Made by a program: the position numbers and the translations under genes. Below, piece by piece: positions 1-6,608 of a DNA stretch of 8,485 nt. The stretch's first letter is position 1. Each line of letters begins with the position of its first letter. This DNA is from Bacteroidota bacterium (GTDB taxonomy: Bacteria > Bacteroidota > Bacteroidia > Bacteroidales > JADFUO01), in contig JAUWKH010000065.1 of the NCBI GenBank assembly GCA_030614305.1, forward strand, positions 1 to 8,485, written 5' to 3'. The notes beneath the pieces were generated by a model, which searched no databases, was not told the origin of the DNA, and saw only the letters and a program-made list of their open reading frames with translations.

Positions 1-196
1 ATAAGATACCAAAATGGAATTTTGCAGTAATGTCACACTGCCATTGCGTTTTAAAAAGATAACAACAAAATTGCCCTTGGGCAAACCTTTGATATCATTG
101 AGAAAATTATGTGCGAAACTTTAGTAAATAATTAATGTCGAAATAAATATTTAATCTAATTTACAATGCCTAAAAAATCGCTGAATCTTTCGTGTA

Positions 197-251
197 AGGA
201 CTGGAGACTGAAGACTGGGGACTGACCCCGAAAGCTTTCGGGGGAGGACTG
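197..251. repeat. Heptamer tandem repeat flanking a palindrome
   Basis: Four consecutive 7-bp units with the pattern RRGACTG occupy 197-224 (AGGACTG, GAGACTG, AAGACTG, GGGACTG). After the 18-bp palindrome at 226-243, a fifth unit at 245-251 is identical to the first (AGGACTG). The element is far richer in GC than its surroundings and lies outside genes. It resembles the short heptamer repeats scattered between genes in some bacterial genomes, notably cyanobacteria. Its function is unknown, and it could be a replication-slippage microsatellite or a small mobile repeat. Confidence 0.7.
226..243. repeat. Perfect 18-bp palindrome CCCCGAAAGCTTTCGGGG
   Basis: The sequence CCCCGAAAGCTTTCGGGG is its own reverse complement and would form a strong hairpin in RNA from either strand. 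It lies about 30 nt past the tsaE stop codon, so it could stabilise or end the porX-tsaE transcript. No T-run follows on the minus strand, because the heptamer repeat follows instead, so it is not a textbook intrinsic terminator. A binding site for a dimeric protein is also possible. Confidence 0.55.
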
Positions 252-275
252 ATAATCAAAAAACTAATACTTTGC

Positions 276-695
276 TTAAAACATAAACACTCTCTCATTT
301 TTCCTACTACCTTCTTCAATAATAATCCTTACTGTATTTTCAGGTAAAAGATTTTCTACTTTCCCTGGCCATTCAATAAAACAATACGAACCGCTAAAAA
401 AGTAATCTTCGTAACCAATATCCAAAACCTCATCTTGTTTCTTTATTCTGTAAAAATCAAAATGAAAAATGCTGTCACCCACATCGGTTTTATATTCATT
501 TATTATTGAAAAAGTAGGACTATTAACAATATCAGTAACGCCGGAAATTTTACAAAGCGATTTAATAAAAGTAGTTTTACCGGAGCCCATTTTACCGTAA
601 AAAGCAAAAATCCTTATATCCGGATAAGTACTTAACAATTTGATCGCAATCTTATCCAGATTATCTACAGATTTACAAATAATTTTTTCTGTCAT
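276..695 (-). CDS. tsaE: TsaE, ATPase of tRNA threonylcarbamoyladenosine synthesis
   Basis: TsaE is a small cytoplasmic P-loop ATPase. It works with TsaB and TsaD to transfer threonylcarbamoyl to A37 of tRNAs that read ANN codons. The 139 residues match the usual size of the family. Visible motifs are the Walker A loop GKMGSGKT (residues 34-41), the switch-like SPTF (59-62), HFDFYR (78-83) with the conserved Asp80, and EWP (108-110) near the end. The ATG start follows the porX stop codon by 7 nt on the same strand, so the gene is almost certainly co-transcribed with porX and depends on its promoter. There is no functional reason in the sequence for that pairing. Nothing is truncated, and the assignment rests on several family-specific motifs. 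Confidence 0.95.
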   Translation of the reverse strand: MTEKIICKSVDNLDKIAIKLLSTYPDIRIFAFYGKMGSGKTTFIKSLCKISGVTDIVNSPTFSIINEYKTDVGDSIFHFDFYRIKKQDEVLDIGYEDYFFSGSYCFIEWPGKVENLLPENTVRIIIEEGSRKNERVFMF

Positions 696-702
696 TAATA
701 TT

Positions 703-2256
703 TTATTTTGCTTTTAAGTAAATAATCGGAATAAGCATTTCTTCAAGCGAAATTCCTCCGTGTTGAAAAGTATTGCGGTAATAATTTACATAATAATTGT
801 AATTATTAGGATAAGCAAAAAAATCATTTTTCTTACAAAAAATATATGATGTACTTACATTAGCTTTTGGTAAAAATATAGTTTCGGGATTATGTATATC
901 AAAAACATCCTTTTTGTTATATTTTAAATTTCTCCCGAACTTATATCTGAGATTTGTATTGGTATTTTTATCTCCTACCACTCTTACAGGATTATTAACT
1001 TTAACCGAACCATGATCGGTAGTAATAATAAGATTGATTTTCTTTTCAGATAAAAATTTTATGATATCAAATAACGATGAATGCTCAAACCATGAAAGCA
1101 TCAGCGATCTGTATGCAGATTCATCATCAGCAAGCTCCCTGATAATTTCCATTTCTGTACGGGCATGCGAAAGCATATCAACAAAATTATAAACTATAAC
1201 ATTCAACTTGTTAACCAGCAGGTTGGGTAAGGTTTCAACAAGTTTGCGTCCTGCTTTCAAATTTAGAATCTTATTATATGAGTACTTTATATTTTTACCA
1301 AAACGTTTAAGTTGTTCACCAAGTAATTCGCTTTCATACTGATTTTTTGTTCCTTCTTCTTCCTCGTCAATCCAGTAATTGGGATATTTCTTTTTGATCT
1401 CGGAAGGAAGTAATCCGGAAAATATAGCATTTCTTGCGTATTGAGTTGTAGTTGGTAAAATACTATAAAAAATTTCATCATTTTCAACTCTGTAGTATTC
1501 TTCAATTACAGGCTGAATAGTTTTCCACTGGTCATATCTGAGATTATCAATGATTAAAACAAATAATGGTTTTTTATCTGATAAAAGAGGAAATATTTTT
1601 TCTTTAACCAATATATGAGAAAGCAATGGACGTTCATTTGTTTTAGAGTTTATCCAGTCAACATAATTATTTTCAATAAATTTTGAAAAGACATTGTTCG
1701 CCTCATCTTTCTGCATTTTCAAGACTTCAATAATACTTTCATCTTTTGATTTTTCCAACTCAAGTTCCCAGCGTGTAAGCTTTTTATAAATTTCAATCCA
1801 TTCAGTAAAATCAGGATTATTTGAAATTTCCATTCCAATATTTCTGAACTCCTGTTGATAGGCATGGGTAGTTTTTTCACTGATAAGTTTTTTGTTTTCA
1901 AGATTTTTCTTTAATGAAAGCAATATTTGATTTGGCTTTACAGGTTTTATTAAATAATCGGAAATGTTTGACCCGATTGCATCTTCCATTATGGCTTCTT
2001 CTTCACTTTTAGTTATCATCACCACAGGCAAGTTCGGATAAAGATTTTTAATTCCCTCAAGAGTTTCAATACCTGAAATACCTGGCATTTGTTCATCAAG
2101 AAAAATTATATCAAATGGCTTGGTCTTAATTATATCCAGTGCCTCGTCACCATTATTGGAAGTAACTACTTCATAACCTTTTTGTTCTAAAAAAAGTATA
2201 TGTGGTTTAAGCAGATCTATTTCATCATCCACCCATAAAATTCTGATTCTATCCAT
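703..2256 (-). CDS. porX: PorX, T9SS response regulator with PglZ-type phosphodiesterase domain
   Basis: PorX is the response regulator that, with the kinase PorY, controls type IX secretion in Bacteroidota. The N-terminal receiver domain (about residues 3-120) has the acidic pair Asp10/Asp11, phosphoacceptor Asp54, Thr82 and Lys104. A helical linker (about 125-220) follows. The rest is an alkaline-phosphatase-superfamily PglZ domain rather than a DNA-binding domain. It retains a full set of likely zinc and catalytic residues: Asp237 in LIIDN, Thr271 in TTTQYARNA, Asp360 and His364 in FVDMLSH, Asp414 and His415 in TTDHG, and His499 in FQHGG. Published work on PorX homologues describes zinc-dependent cleavage of small oligonucleotides by this domain. 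At 517 residues it is full length. It is the first gene of an operon with tsaE and is transcribed away from lpxD across a 299-nt gap. Confidence 0.95.
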   Translation of the reverse strand: MDRIRILWVDDEIDLLKPHILFLEQKGYEVVTSNNGDEALDIIKTKPFDIIFLDEQMPGISGIETLEGIKNLYPNLPVVMITKSEEEAIMEDAIGSNISDYLIKPVKPNQILLSLKKNLENKKLISEKTTHAYQQEFRNIGMEISNNPDFTEWIEIYKKLTRWELELEKSKDESIIEVLKMQKDEANNVFSKFIENNYVDWINSKTNERPLLSHILVKEKIFPLLSDKKPLFVLIIDNLRYDQWKTIQPVIEEYYRVENDEIFYSILPTTTQYARNAIFSGLLPSEIKKKYPNYWIDEEEEGTKNQYESELLGEQLKRFGKNIKYSYNKILNLKAGRKLVETLPNLLVNKLNVIVYNFVDMLSHARTEMEIIRELADDESAYRSLMLSWFEHSSLFDIIKFLSEKKINLIITTDHGSVKVNNPVRVVGDKNTNTNLRYKFGRNLKYNKKDVFDIHNPETIFLPKANVSTSYIFCKKNDFFAYPNNYNYYVNYYRNTFQHGGISLEEMLIPIIYLKAK

Positions 2257-2297
2257 AGTTGATATTTTTTAAATAAAATGGAATATTATAATATATA

Positions 2298-2312
2298 TTG
2301 ACTCTAAGTCAA
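2298..2312. repeat. Inverted repeat TTGAC-N5-GTCAA upstream of porX
   Basis: TTGACTCTAAGTCAA has 5-bp arms and a 5-nt centre, and its near edge lies about 42 nt before the porX start codon. Read on the minus strand, TTGACT is followed after 16 bp by TATAAT (at 2286-2291 on the plus strand), which matches the textbook sigma-70 pattern. Bacteroidota primary sigma factors use a different consensus, so this may be chance in AT-rich DNA. It could also be an operator or a promoter for another sigma factor. Confidence 0.35.
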
Positions 2313-2316
2313 ATAC

Positions 2317-2361
2317 TTTAGCCTTTAGCCTTTTACCCCAACTTCAATACTCATTACTCAT
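2317..2361. repeat. Two short heptamer tandem repeats
   Basis: TTTAGCC occurs twice in tandem (2317-2323 and 2324-2330), followed by the related TTTTACC (2331-2337). Ten bases further on, TACTCAT occurs twice in tandem (2348-2354 and 2355-2361). Both have the same 7-bp period as the repeat at 197-251 but different unit sequences. They lie 61-105 nt upstream of the porX start codon. Confidence 0.55.
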
Positions 2362-2525
2362 TCTTTCAAAACATTTAGTATTATTGAAATGATTTTTTTA
2401 ATAAAATATTGTACTTATCAGAAAATTATTATTCAAAATTAACTATAAAAACGAAGTATTCAACCGTTTATAAAATAAAAATATTGTAAATAATCAGTTA
2501 ATTAATTAGAAATCCTGAAATTTTG

Positions 2526-2532
2526 TATATTG
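2526..2532 (+). promoter_or_regulatory. Candidate -7 element for lpxD
   Basis: TATATTG, within TTTTGTATATTGCAG, is one T short of the Bacteroidota -7 consensus TAnnTTTG. It lies 23 nt before the lpxD ATG, which would leave a leader of roughly 15-20 nt. No TTTG is visible at the expected -33 distance, so the call rests on one imperfect element and its position. Confidence 0.4.
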
Positions 2533-2555
2533 CAGGCTTAATTTATTTAAAATAA

Positions 2556-3581
2556 ATGGAATTCACAGCTAAACAAATTGCAGAAATACTTAAAGGCACA
2601 ATTGAAGGTAATCCTGATGTTTCGGTAAATCAGTTATCAAAAATTGAAGAAGGCAAAGAAGGCACTCTGTCGTTTCTTGCCAATCCCAAATATACGAATT
2701 ACATCTATTCGACAAAAGCATCAATTGTAATTGTAAATTCAAATTTTAAATCCGAAAAGGAAATTTCAAGCACATTAATAAGGGTTGAAGATGCATATTC
2801 GGCTTTTGCAAAATTGCTTGAAGCATATAATCAAATTAAATTAAATAAAACCGGAATATCCAAACAAGTATTTATTTCTGAAACTGCAAAAATCGGCAAA
2901 AATGCTTATATCGGCGAATTTGCTGTTATAAGTGAAAACGCAATAATTGGTGAAAACGTTAAGATTTATGCTCAGGTTTTTATTGGTGATAATGTAAAAA
3001 TCGGTGACAATTCTACAATTTATGCAGGAACTAAAATATATTCAGATAATATAATAGGTAATGAATGTATAATCCACGGAGGTGTGATTATCGGCAGTGA
3101 TGGTTTTGGATTTGCCCCTCAGGATGACAAAAATTATCAAAAAGTAACACAAATCGGTAATGTGATAATTGAAGACAGGGTGGAAATTGGCTCAAATACA
3201 ACTATTGACAGGGCTACACTGGGGTCAACAATTATTCGTAAAGGCGTAAAACTTGATAATTTAATTCAAATAGCTCATAATGTTGAGATTGGTGAGAATA
3301 CGGTAATTGCCGCACAAACCGGCATTTCGGGTTCAACAAAAATCGGTAAAAATTGCATGATAGGCGGTCAGGTTGGAATTATCGGTCATATAACCATTGC
3401 TGATAATGTAAAAATTGCTGCCCAGTCAGGAATAGGTACAAGCATTAAAAATAAAGGTGAGATAGTTCAGGGTTCACCATCATTTGATATCAGAAGTTAC
3501 AGAAGATCATACATCCATTTCCGGAATTTATCAAAAATCGTCAGCAGGATAGAAGAGCTTGAAACAGGATTAAATATTTAA
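2556..3581 (+). CDS. lpxD: LpxD, UDP-3-O-acylglucosamine N-acyltransferase
   Basis: LpxD catalyses the third step of lipid A synthesis. It transfers a 3-hydroxyacyl chain from acyl carrier protein to the 2-amino group of UDP-3-O-acylglucosamine, at the inner face of the cytoplasmic membrane. The 341 residues equal the length of the E. coli enzyme. The N-terminal nucleotide-binding domain (about 1-100) contains FLANPKY (40-46). A left-handed beta helix of hexapeptide repeats (about 107-300) follows, and a C-terminal helix (about 312-338) ends the protein. GSDGFGFAP (180-188), His241 in [10 protein letters not shown] (the catalytic base by comparison with E. coli His239) and His278 in GGQVGIIGH are all present. 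This is the canonical copy of the two LpxD-like genes here. The ATG follows an A-rich leader, and 155 nt separate its stop codon from the lpxC start. Confidence 0.96.
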   Translation: MEFTAKQIAEILKGTIEGNPDVSVNQLSKIEEGKEGTLSFLANPKYTNYIYSTKASIVIVNSNFKSEKEISSTLIRVEDAYSAFAKLLEAYNQIKLNKTGISKQVFISETAKIGKNAYIGEFAVISENAIIGENVKIYAQVFIGDNVKIGDNSTIYAGTKIYSDNIIGNECIIHGGVIIGSDGFGFAPQDDKNYQKVTQIGNVIIEDRVEIGSNTTIDRATLGSTIIRKGVKLDNLIQIAHNVEIGENTVIAAQTGISGSTKIGKNCMIGGQVGIIGHITIADNVKIAAQSGIGTSIKNKGEIVQGSPSFDIRSYRRSYIHFRNLSKIVSRIEELETGLNI

Positions 3582-3693
3582 ATATCTATTAAAAATTAAG
3601 TCCCGAGTATTCAAAATAAAAGTTACTACCTAATATCTTATGATATTTAGCCAATTTTTTATATTTTCCTCTTTTTTATATTTAAAAAATTAT

Positions 3694-3701
3694 TAATTTT
3701 G
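3694..3701 (+). promoter_or_regulatory. Candidate Bacteroidota -7 element TAATTTTG for lpxC/fabZ
   Basis: TAATTTTG matches the -7 consensus TAnnTTTG exactly and lies 35 nt before the ATG at 3737. Transcription would then start near 3707 with a leader of about 30 nt. No clear TTTG is seen at -33; that region is T-rich. An overlapping palindrome, CAAAATTTTG (3703-3712), follows. If the element is real, lpxC/fabZ can be expressed independently of lpxD. Confidence 0.5.
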
Positions 3702-3736
3702 CCAAAATTTTGCAAATAAATATTTATCAATATCTT

Positions 3737-5137
3737 ATGCAAGAAAGGCAAAAAACTATAAAGTCATCTGTGACCGTCTCAGGTATAGGTTTGCATACAG
3801 GTAAAAACGTAAATTTAACATTTAAACCTGCACCTGAAAATCATGGATATAAATTTAAAAGAACAGACCTTAAAGACGCACCGATAGTTACTCCTTTTAT
3901 TGATAATGTAGTTGATACTTCCAGAGGAACTACAATTAAACAAAATGGTATTTATGTTTACACTGTTGAACATGTTCTTGCTGCTATTGCCGGGCTGGAA
4001 ATAGATAATTTAATAATGGAAATCGACCAATCCGAAGTGCCCATTATGGATGGTAGTTCAAAATATTTTGTTAATGCTTTGCAGAAAGCCGGAATTATTG
4101 AGCAACAAGCCGAGAGAAAATATATTGAAATAAATTCAAATATTACATATTCCGATCCAAAAAATAAAATAGAAATAACTGCTATACCAAATCAGAACTT
4201 TAGTGTTTCTGTTATTATAAATTTTGAGACAAAAGTTCTTAATTCTCAAAATGCAGCATTAGAAAGCATAAAAGATTTTAAAGGTGAAATTGCAAATTGC
4301 AGGACTTTTGTTTTTCTCCATGAACTTGAATTCTTATTAAAAAACAATCTTATTAAAGGCGGGGATTTAAGTAATGCAATAGTTTTTGTAAACAGAGTAA
4401 TTTCACAGGAAGAACTTAACAGGCTTGCAAAATTGTTTAACAAACCAACTGTTAGAGTACTTAAAGAAGGAATATTAAACAATCTTGAATTGTATTATCC
4501 TAACGAACCTGCCAGGCATAAATTATTAGACCTTATCGGGGATTTGGCATTACTCGGAAAACCCATCAAAGGAAATATTATTGCAAAAAGGCCCGGTCAC
4601 TACTCAAATGTACAATTTGCAAAATTAATTAAACAACAAATTAATAATAATAAAATGAATAAGATTCCACATTTTGATTTAAGTAAAAAACCCTTGTATG
4701 ACATAAATCAAATAAAAAAAATTCTTCCGCACCGTCCACCGTTTTTGTTTATTGATAAAATACTTGAAATGAACGATACAAGTGTAGTAGGGGTAAAAAA
4801 TGTTACTATCAATGAATATTTTTTCACAGGGCATTTTCCTGATGAGCCTTTATTTCCCGGAGTAATTCAAATAGAAGCTATGGCACAGACAGGAGGAATT
4901 CTAATCTTAAGTTCGGTTCCGGACCCGGAAAATTATATTACACTTTTTTTAAAAATTGATAAAGTTAAATTCAGGCATAAAGTTGTTCCCGGAGATACAA
5001 TGGTTTTTAACCTGAAACTTATTTCCCCAATCCGAAGAGGAATATGCCACATGAAAGGAATAGCTTACGTTGGCAACCAAATTGTTATGGAAAGTGAAAT
5101 GATGGCTTCAATAGTTAAAAAAGATAAACAAAAATAA
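3737..5137 (+). CDS. lpxC/fabZ: Bifunctional LpxC deacetylase / FabZ 3-hydroxyacyl-ACP dehydratase
   Basis: One 466-residue protein joins two enzymes. The LpxC part (about 1-300) is the zinc deacetylase that removes acetate from UDP-3-O-acyl-GlcNAc, the committed step of lipid A synthesis. It shows Glu78 and His79 in VEHVLAA, His261 and Asp265 in ARHKLLDLIGDL, and His288 in RPGHYSN. A short Lys/Asn/Gln-rich linker leads to the FabZ part (about 320-460), a hot-dog-fold dehydratase of fatty acid elongation. It has LPHRPPFLFID, catalytic His366 in TGHFPDEP and Glu380 in PGVIQIEAMAQ. This fusion is standard in Bacteroidota. I chose the ATG at 3737 because the frame extends upstream only through a TTG at 3710, close to the predicted transcription start. 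The ATG start also gives Glu78/His79, the same numbering as E. coli LpxC. lpxA follows after 9 nt. Confidence 0.96.
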   Translation: MQERQKTIKSSVTVSGIGLHTGKNVNLTFKPAPENHGYKFKRTDLKDAPIVTPFIDNVVDTSRGTTIKQNGIYVYTVEHVLAAIAGLEIDNLIMEIDQSEVPIMDGSSKYFVNALQKAGIIEQQAERKYIEINSNITYSDPKNKIEITAIPNQNFSVSVIINFETKVLNSQNAALESIKDFKGEIANCRTFVFLHELEFLLKNNLIKGGDLSNAIVFVNRVISQEELNRLAKLFNKPTVRVLKEGILNNLELYYPNEPARHKLLDLIGDLALLGKPIKGNIIAKRPGHYSNVQFAKLIKQQINNNKMNKIPHFDLSKKPLYDINQIKKILPHRPPFLFIDKILEMNDTSVVGVKNVTINEYFFTGHFPDEPLFPGVIQIEAMAQTGGILILSSVPDPENYITLFLKIDKVKFRHKVVPGDTMVFNLKLISPIRRGICHMKGIAYVGNQIVMESEMMASIVKKDKQK

Positions 5138-5146
5138 AATCTTAAA

Positions 5147-5947
5147 ATGAATCAACCGTTAGCATACGTAAACCCACAAGCCAAAGTTGCCAATAACGTT
5201 GTTATTGAGCCATTTGTTAATATTGAGAAAAATGTTGTGATTGAGGAAAATACGTGGATAGGATCAAATGTTACTATTATGGAAGGTGCCCGTATAGGAA
5301 AAAATTGCAGAATTTTTCCGGGTGCTGTTATTTCTGCAATTCCTCAGGATTTAAAATTTGCAGGGGAAGAAACTTTAGTGAAAATCGGCGATAATACAAC
5401 TATCCGCGAATTTGTTACTATTAACCGCGGAACAAAGGCAAGCTATGAAACTATTGTTGGAAAAAACTGTCTTTTAATGGCTTACGTTCATATTGCCCAT
5501 GATTGTATAATTGGTAATAATGTTATTTTGGCAAATGCAGCAACACTTGCCGGACATATAAAAATTAATGACTGGGCAATAATCGGTGGTCTTGCAGCAA
5601 TTCATCAATTTGTCAATATTGGATCTCATTCAATGGTTTCAGGCGGAGGAATGGCACGTAAAGATGTTCCTCCTTTTATTAAAGGCGCAAGAGAACCCCT
5701 ATCTTATGTTGGTGTTAATTCGATAGGTTTAAGAAGACGTGGATTTACAAATAAACAAATTAATGCAATTCAGGATATTTACAGAATTGTATATTTAAAA
5801 GGTTATAATGTATCGCAGGCAGTTTCTATTATTGAAGCTGACGTTCCTATAACACCCGAACGGGATGAAATACTTTCATTTATCTCTAACTCAACAAGAG
5901 GAATAATGAAAGGTTATACAGGATTGCAGAAAAGTAATAATGAGTAA
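5147..5947 (+). CDS. lpxA: LpxA, UDP-N-acetylglucosamine O-acyltransferase
   Basis: LpxA performs the first, reversible step of lipid A synthesis, moving a 3-hydroxyacyl group from acyl carrier protein to the 3-OH of UDP-GlcNAc in the cytoplasm. The 266 residues fit the family (E. coli 262). Hexapeptide repeats forming the left-handed beta helix run from about 7 to 190. His118 in YVHIAHDC corresponds to catalytic His125 of E. coli, and His115 is also conserved. [12 protein letters not shown] (166-177) lies in the part that measures acyl length in the family. The helical C-terminal domain (about 198-262) includes GLRRRGF. The gene starts 9 nt after lpxC/fabZ and ends 17 nt before efp, so it belongs to a tight operon in which step 1 follows step 2. 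Chain-length preference cannot be read with confidence from sequence alone. Confidence 0.97.
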   Translation: MNQPLAYVNPQAKVANNVVIEPFVNIEKNVVIEENTWIGSNVTIMEGARIGKNCRIFPGAVISAIPQDLKFAGEETLVKIGDNTTIREFVTINRGTKASYETIVGKNCLLMAYVHIAHDCIIGNNVILANAATLAGHIKINDWAIIGGLAAIHQFVNIGSHSMVSGGGMARKDVPPFIKGAREPLSYVGVNSIGLRRRGFTNKQINAIQDIYRIVYLKGYNVSQAVSIIEADVPITPERDEILSFISNSTRGIMKGYTGLQKSNNE

Positions 5948-5964
5948 ATTTTATATATAGCAAA

Positions 5965-6531
5965 ATGGCATCTACATCAGATTTTAAAAATGGTTTATGC
6001 ATTGATTATAATGGTGAACTATACACTATTGTTGAGTTCCAACATGTAAAACCCGGAAAAGGACCTGCTTTTGTCAGAACCAAATTAAAGAACCTCAAAA
6101 CAGGAAAAGTATTACCAAATACATTTACTGCCGGTGTTAAAATAAATGTGCAAAGAGTTGAAAGAAGACCTTACCAATATTTATATAATGACGGCAATCT
6201 TTATCATTTTATGAATTCCCAAACATTTGAGCAAACTTTCTTTGATAAAGATTTAATAAGTGCACCTGATTTTCTTAAAGAAGGACAACAAGTTGAAGTA
6301 TTGTTTCACGCTGATACAGAAACACCGTTAACATGCGATATGCCTGCTTATGTTGAACTGAAAATAACTTATACCGAACCCGGTGAAAGAGGCAACACCG
6401 CTACTAATACACTTAAGGATGCAACTGTTGAAACCGGTGCTATTGTTAAAGTTCCTTTATTTATTAACGAGGGTGAAATTATTAAGGTTGATACACGTTC
6501 AGGAGTATACTCCGAACGGGTTAAGGGATAA
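5965..6531 (+). CDS. efp: Elongation factor P
   Basis: EF-P binds between the P and E sites of stalled ribosomes and helps them form peptide bonds at consecutive prolines. The 188 residues equal the E. coli length and fit three beta-barrel domains: a KOW-like domain (about 1-63) and two OB folds (about 68-127 and 130-187). The tip of domain I reads KPGKGPAF (29-36), with Lys32 at the position that is modified in some bacteria. The C-terminal signature around [16 protein letters not shown] (136-151) is present. The loop is of the PGKGP type, with proline two residues after the lysine. The gene sits 17 nt after lpxA and shares its operon. Two neighbouring products carry a Pro-Pro pair (LpxA DVPPF and FabZ HRPPF), but that is weak evidence of a functional link. 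Confidence 0.97.
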   Translation: MASTSDFKNGLCIDYNGELYTIVEFQHVKPGKGPAFVRTKLKNLKTGKVLPNTFTAGVKINVQRVERRPYQYLYNDGNLYHFMNSQTFEQTFFDKDLISAPDFLKEGQQVEVLFHADTETPLTCDMPAYVELKITYTEPGERGNTATNTLKDATVETGAIVKVPLFINEGEIIKVDTRSGVYSERVKG

Positions 6532-6566
6532 CCTAGTATAATAAAAATTAACATAGGATAACTAGT
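6526..6566 (+). repeat. Direct repeat spanning the efp stop codon
   Basis: GGATAACCTAGT (6526-6537), which includes the efp TAA stop, recurs as GGATAACTAGT (6556-6566), 30 bp further on and one C shorter. An AT-rich spacer lies between. The 77-nt efp to LpxD-like gap also contains a second small direct repeat, GTCCG at 6567-6571 and 6580-6584. The pattern could be a local duplication or the scar of an excised element; no transposase or long terminal repeat is visible. Confidence 0.5.
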
Positions 6567-6608
6567 GTCCGTCTATAAAGTCCGAAAGTTTAAATAAATA
6601 TTAAAAAT

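Larger units (their letters stand above)
1..275. other. Non-coding region left of tsaE
   Basis: No reading frame in this stretch gives a recognisable protein; all six frames are interrupted at short intervals. A small hairpin can be drawn at 71-84 (stem TTGCC/GGCAA, loop CTTG), and a weaker one at 24-41 (GCAGT/ACTGC). Neither is followed by a convincing T-run. The right part contains the GC-rich heptamer and palindrome element described separately. It lies downstream of the porX-tsaE operon, so it probably holds that operon's 3' end. The gene to the left is outside the window, and I cannot tell whether its start or its end faces this region. Confidence 0.5.
2257..2555. promoter_or_regulatory. 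Divergent intergenic region between porX and lpxD
   Basis: This 299-nt stretch must hold the promoters for both porX (leftward) and lpxD (rightward), since both genes start at its edges. It is strongly AT-rich with no coding frame. The porX side holds an inverted repeat at 2298-2312 and two sets of 7-bp tandem repeats (2317-2361). The middle, about 2362-2500, shows nothing beyond AT-rich sequence. No classical TAnnTTTG element stands out for porX. The lpxD candidate is listed separately. Confidence 0.6.

Noticed and set aside
71..84. Hairpin TTGCC-CTTG-GGCAA as a terminator for a gene on the left
   Set aside because: No T-run follows on either strand and no gene end can be identified next to it.
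1287..1901. Short open frames inside porX on the same strand in other frames (1287-1505 and 1719-1901)
   Set aside because: They overlap a complete, well-conserved gene and their translations look like out-of-frame AT-rich sequence with no motif.
703..2256. PglZ domain as a sign of a BREX or phage-growth-limitation defence system
   Set aside because: The N-terminal receiver domain joined to PglZ is the PorX architecture, and no brx, pgl or methylase genes are nearby.
3632..3660. Hairpin AATATC-TTAT-GATATT followed by a T-run, as a terminator after lpxD
   Set aside because: The 6-bp stem has a single G-C pair and the T-run starts several bases later, so it is too weak to call.
4246..4482. 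Antisense open frame inside lpxC, and similar ones at 6369-6554 (over efp) and 7803-8000 (over the O-antigen ligase family gene)
   Set aside because: Each is opposite a strongly supported gene, is short, and has no recognisable features.
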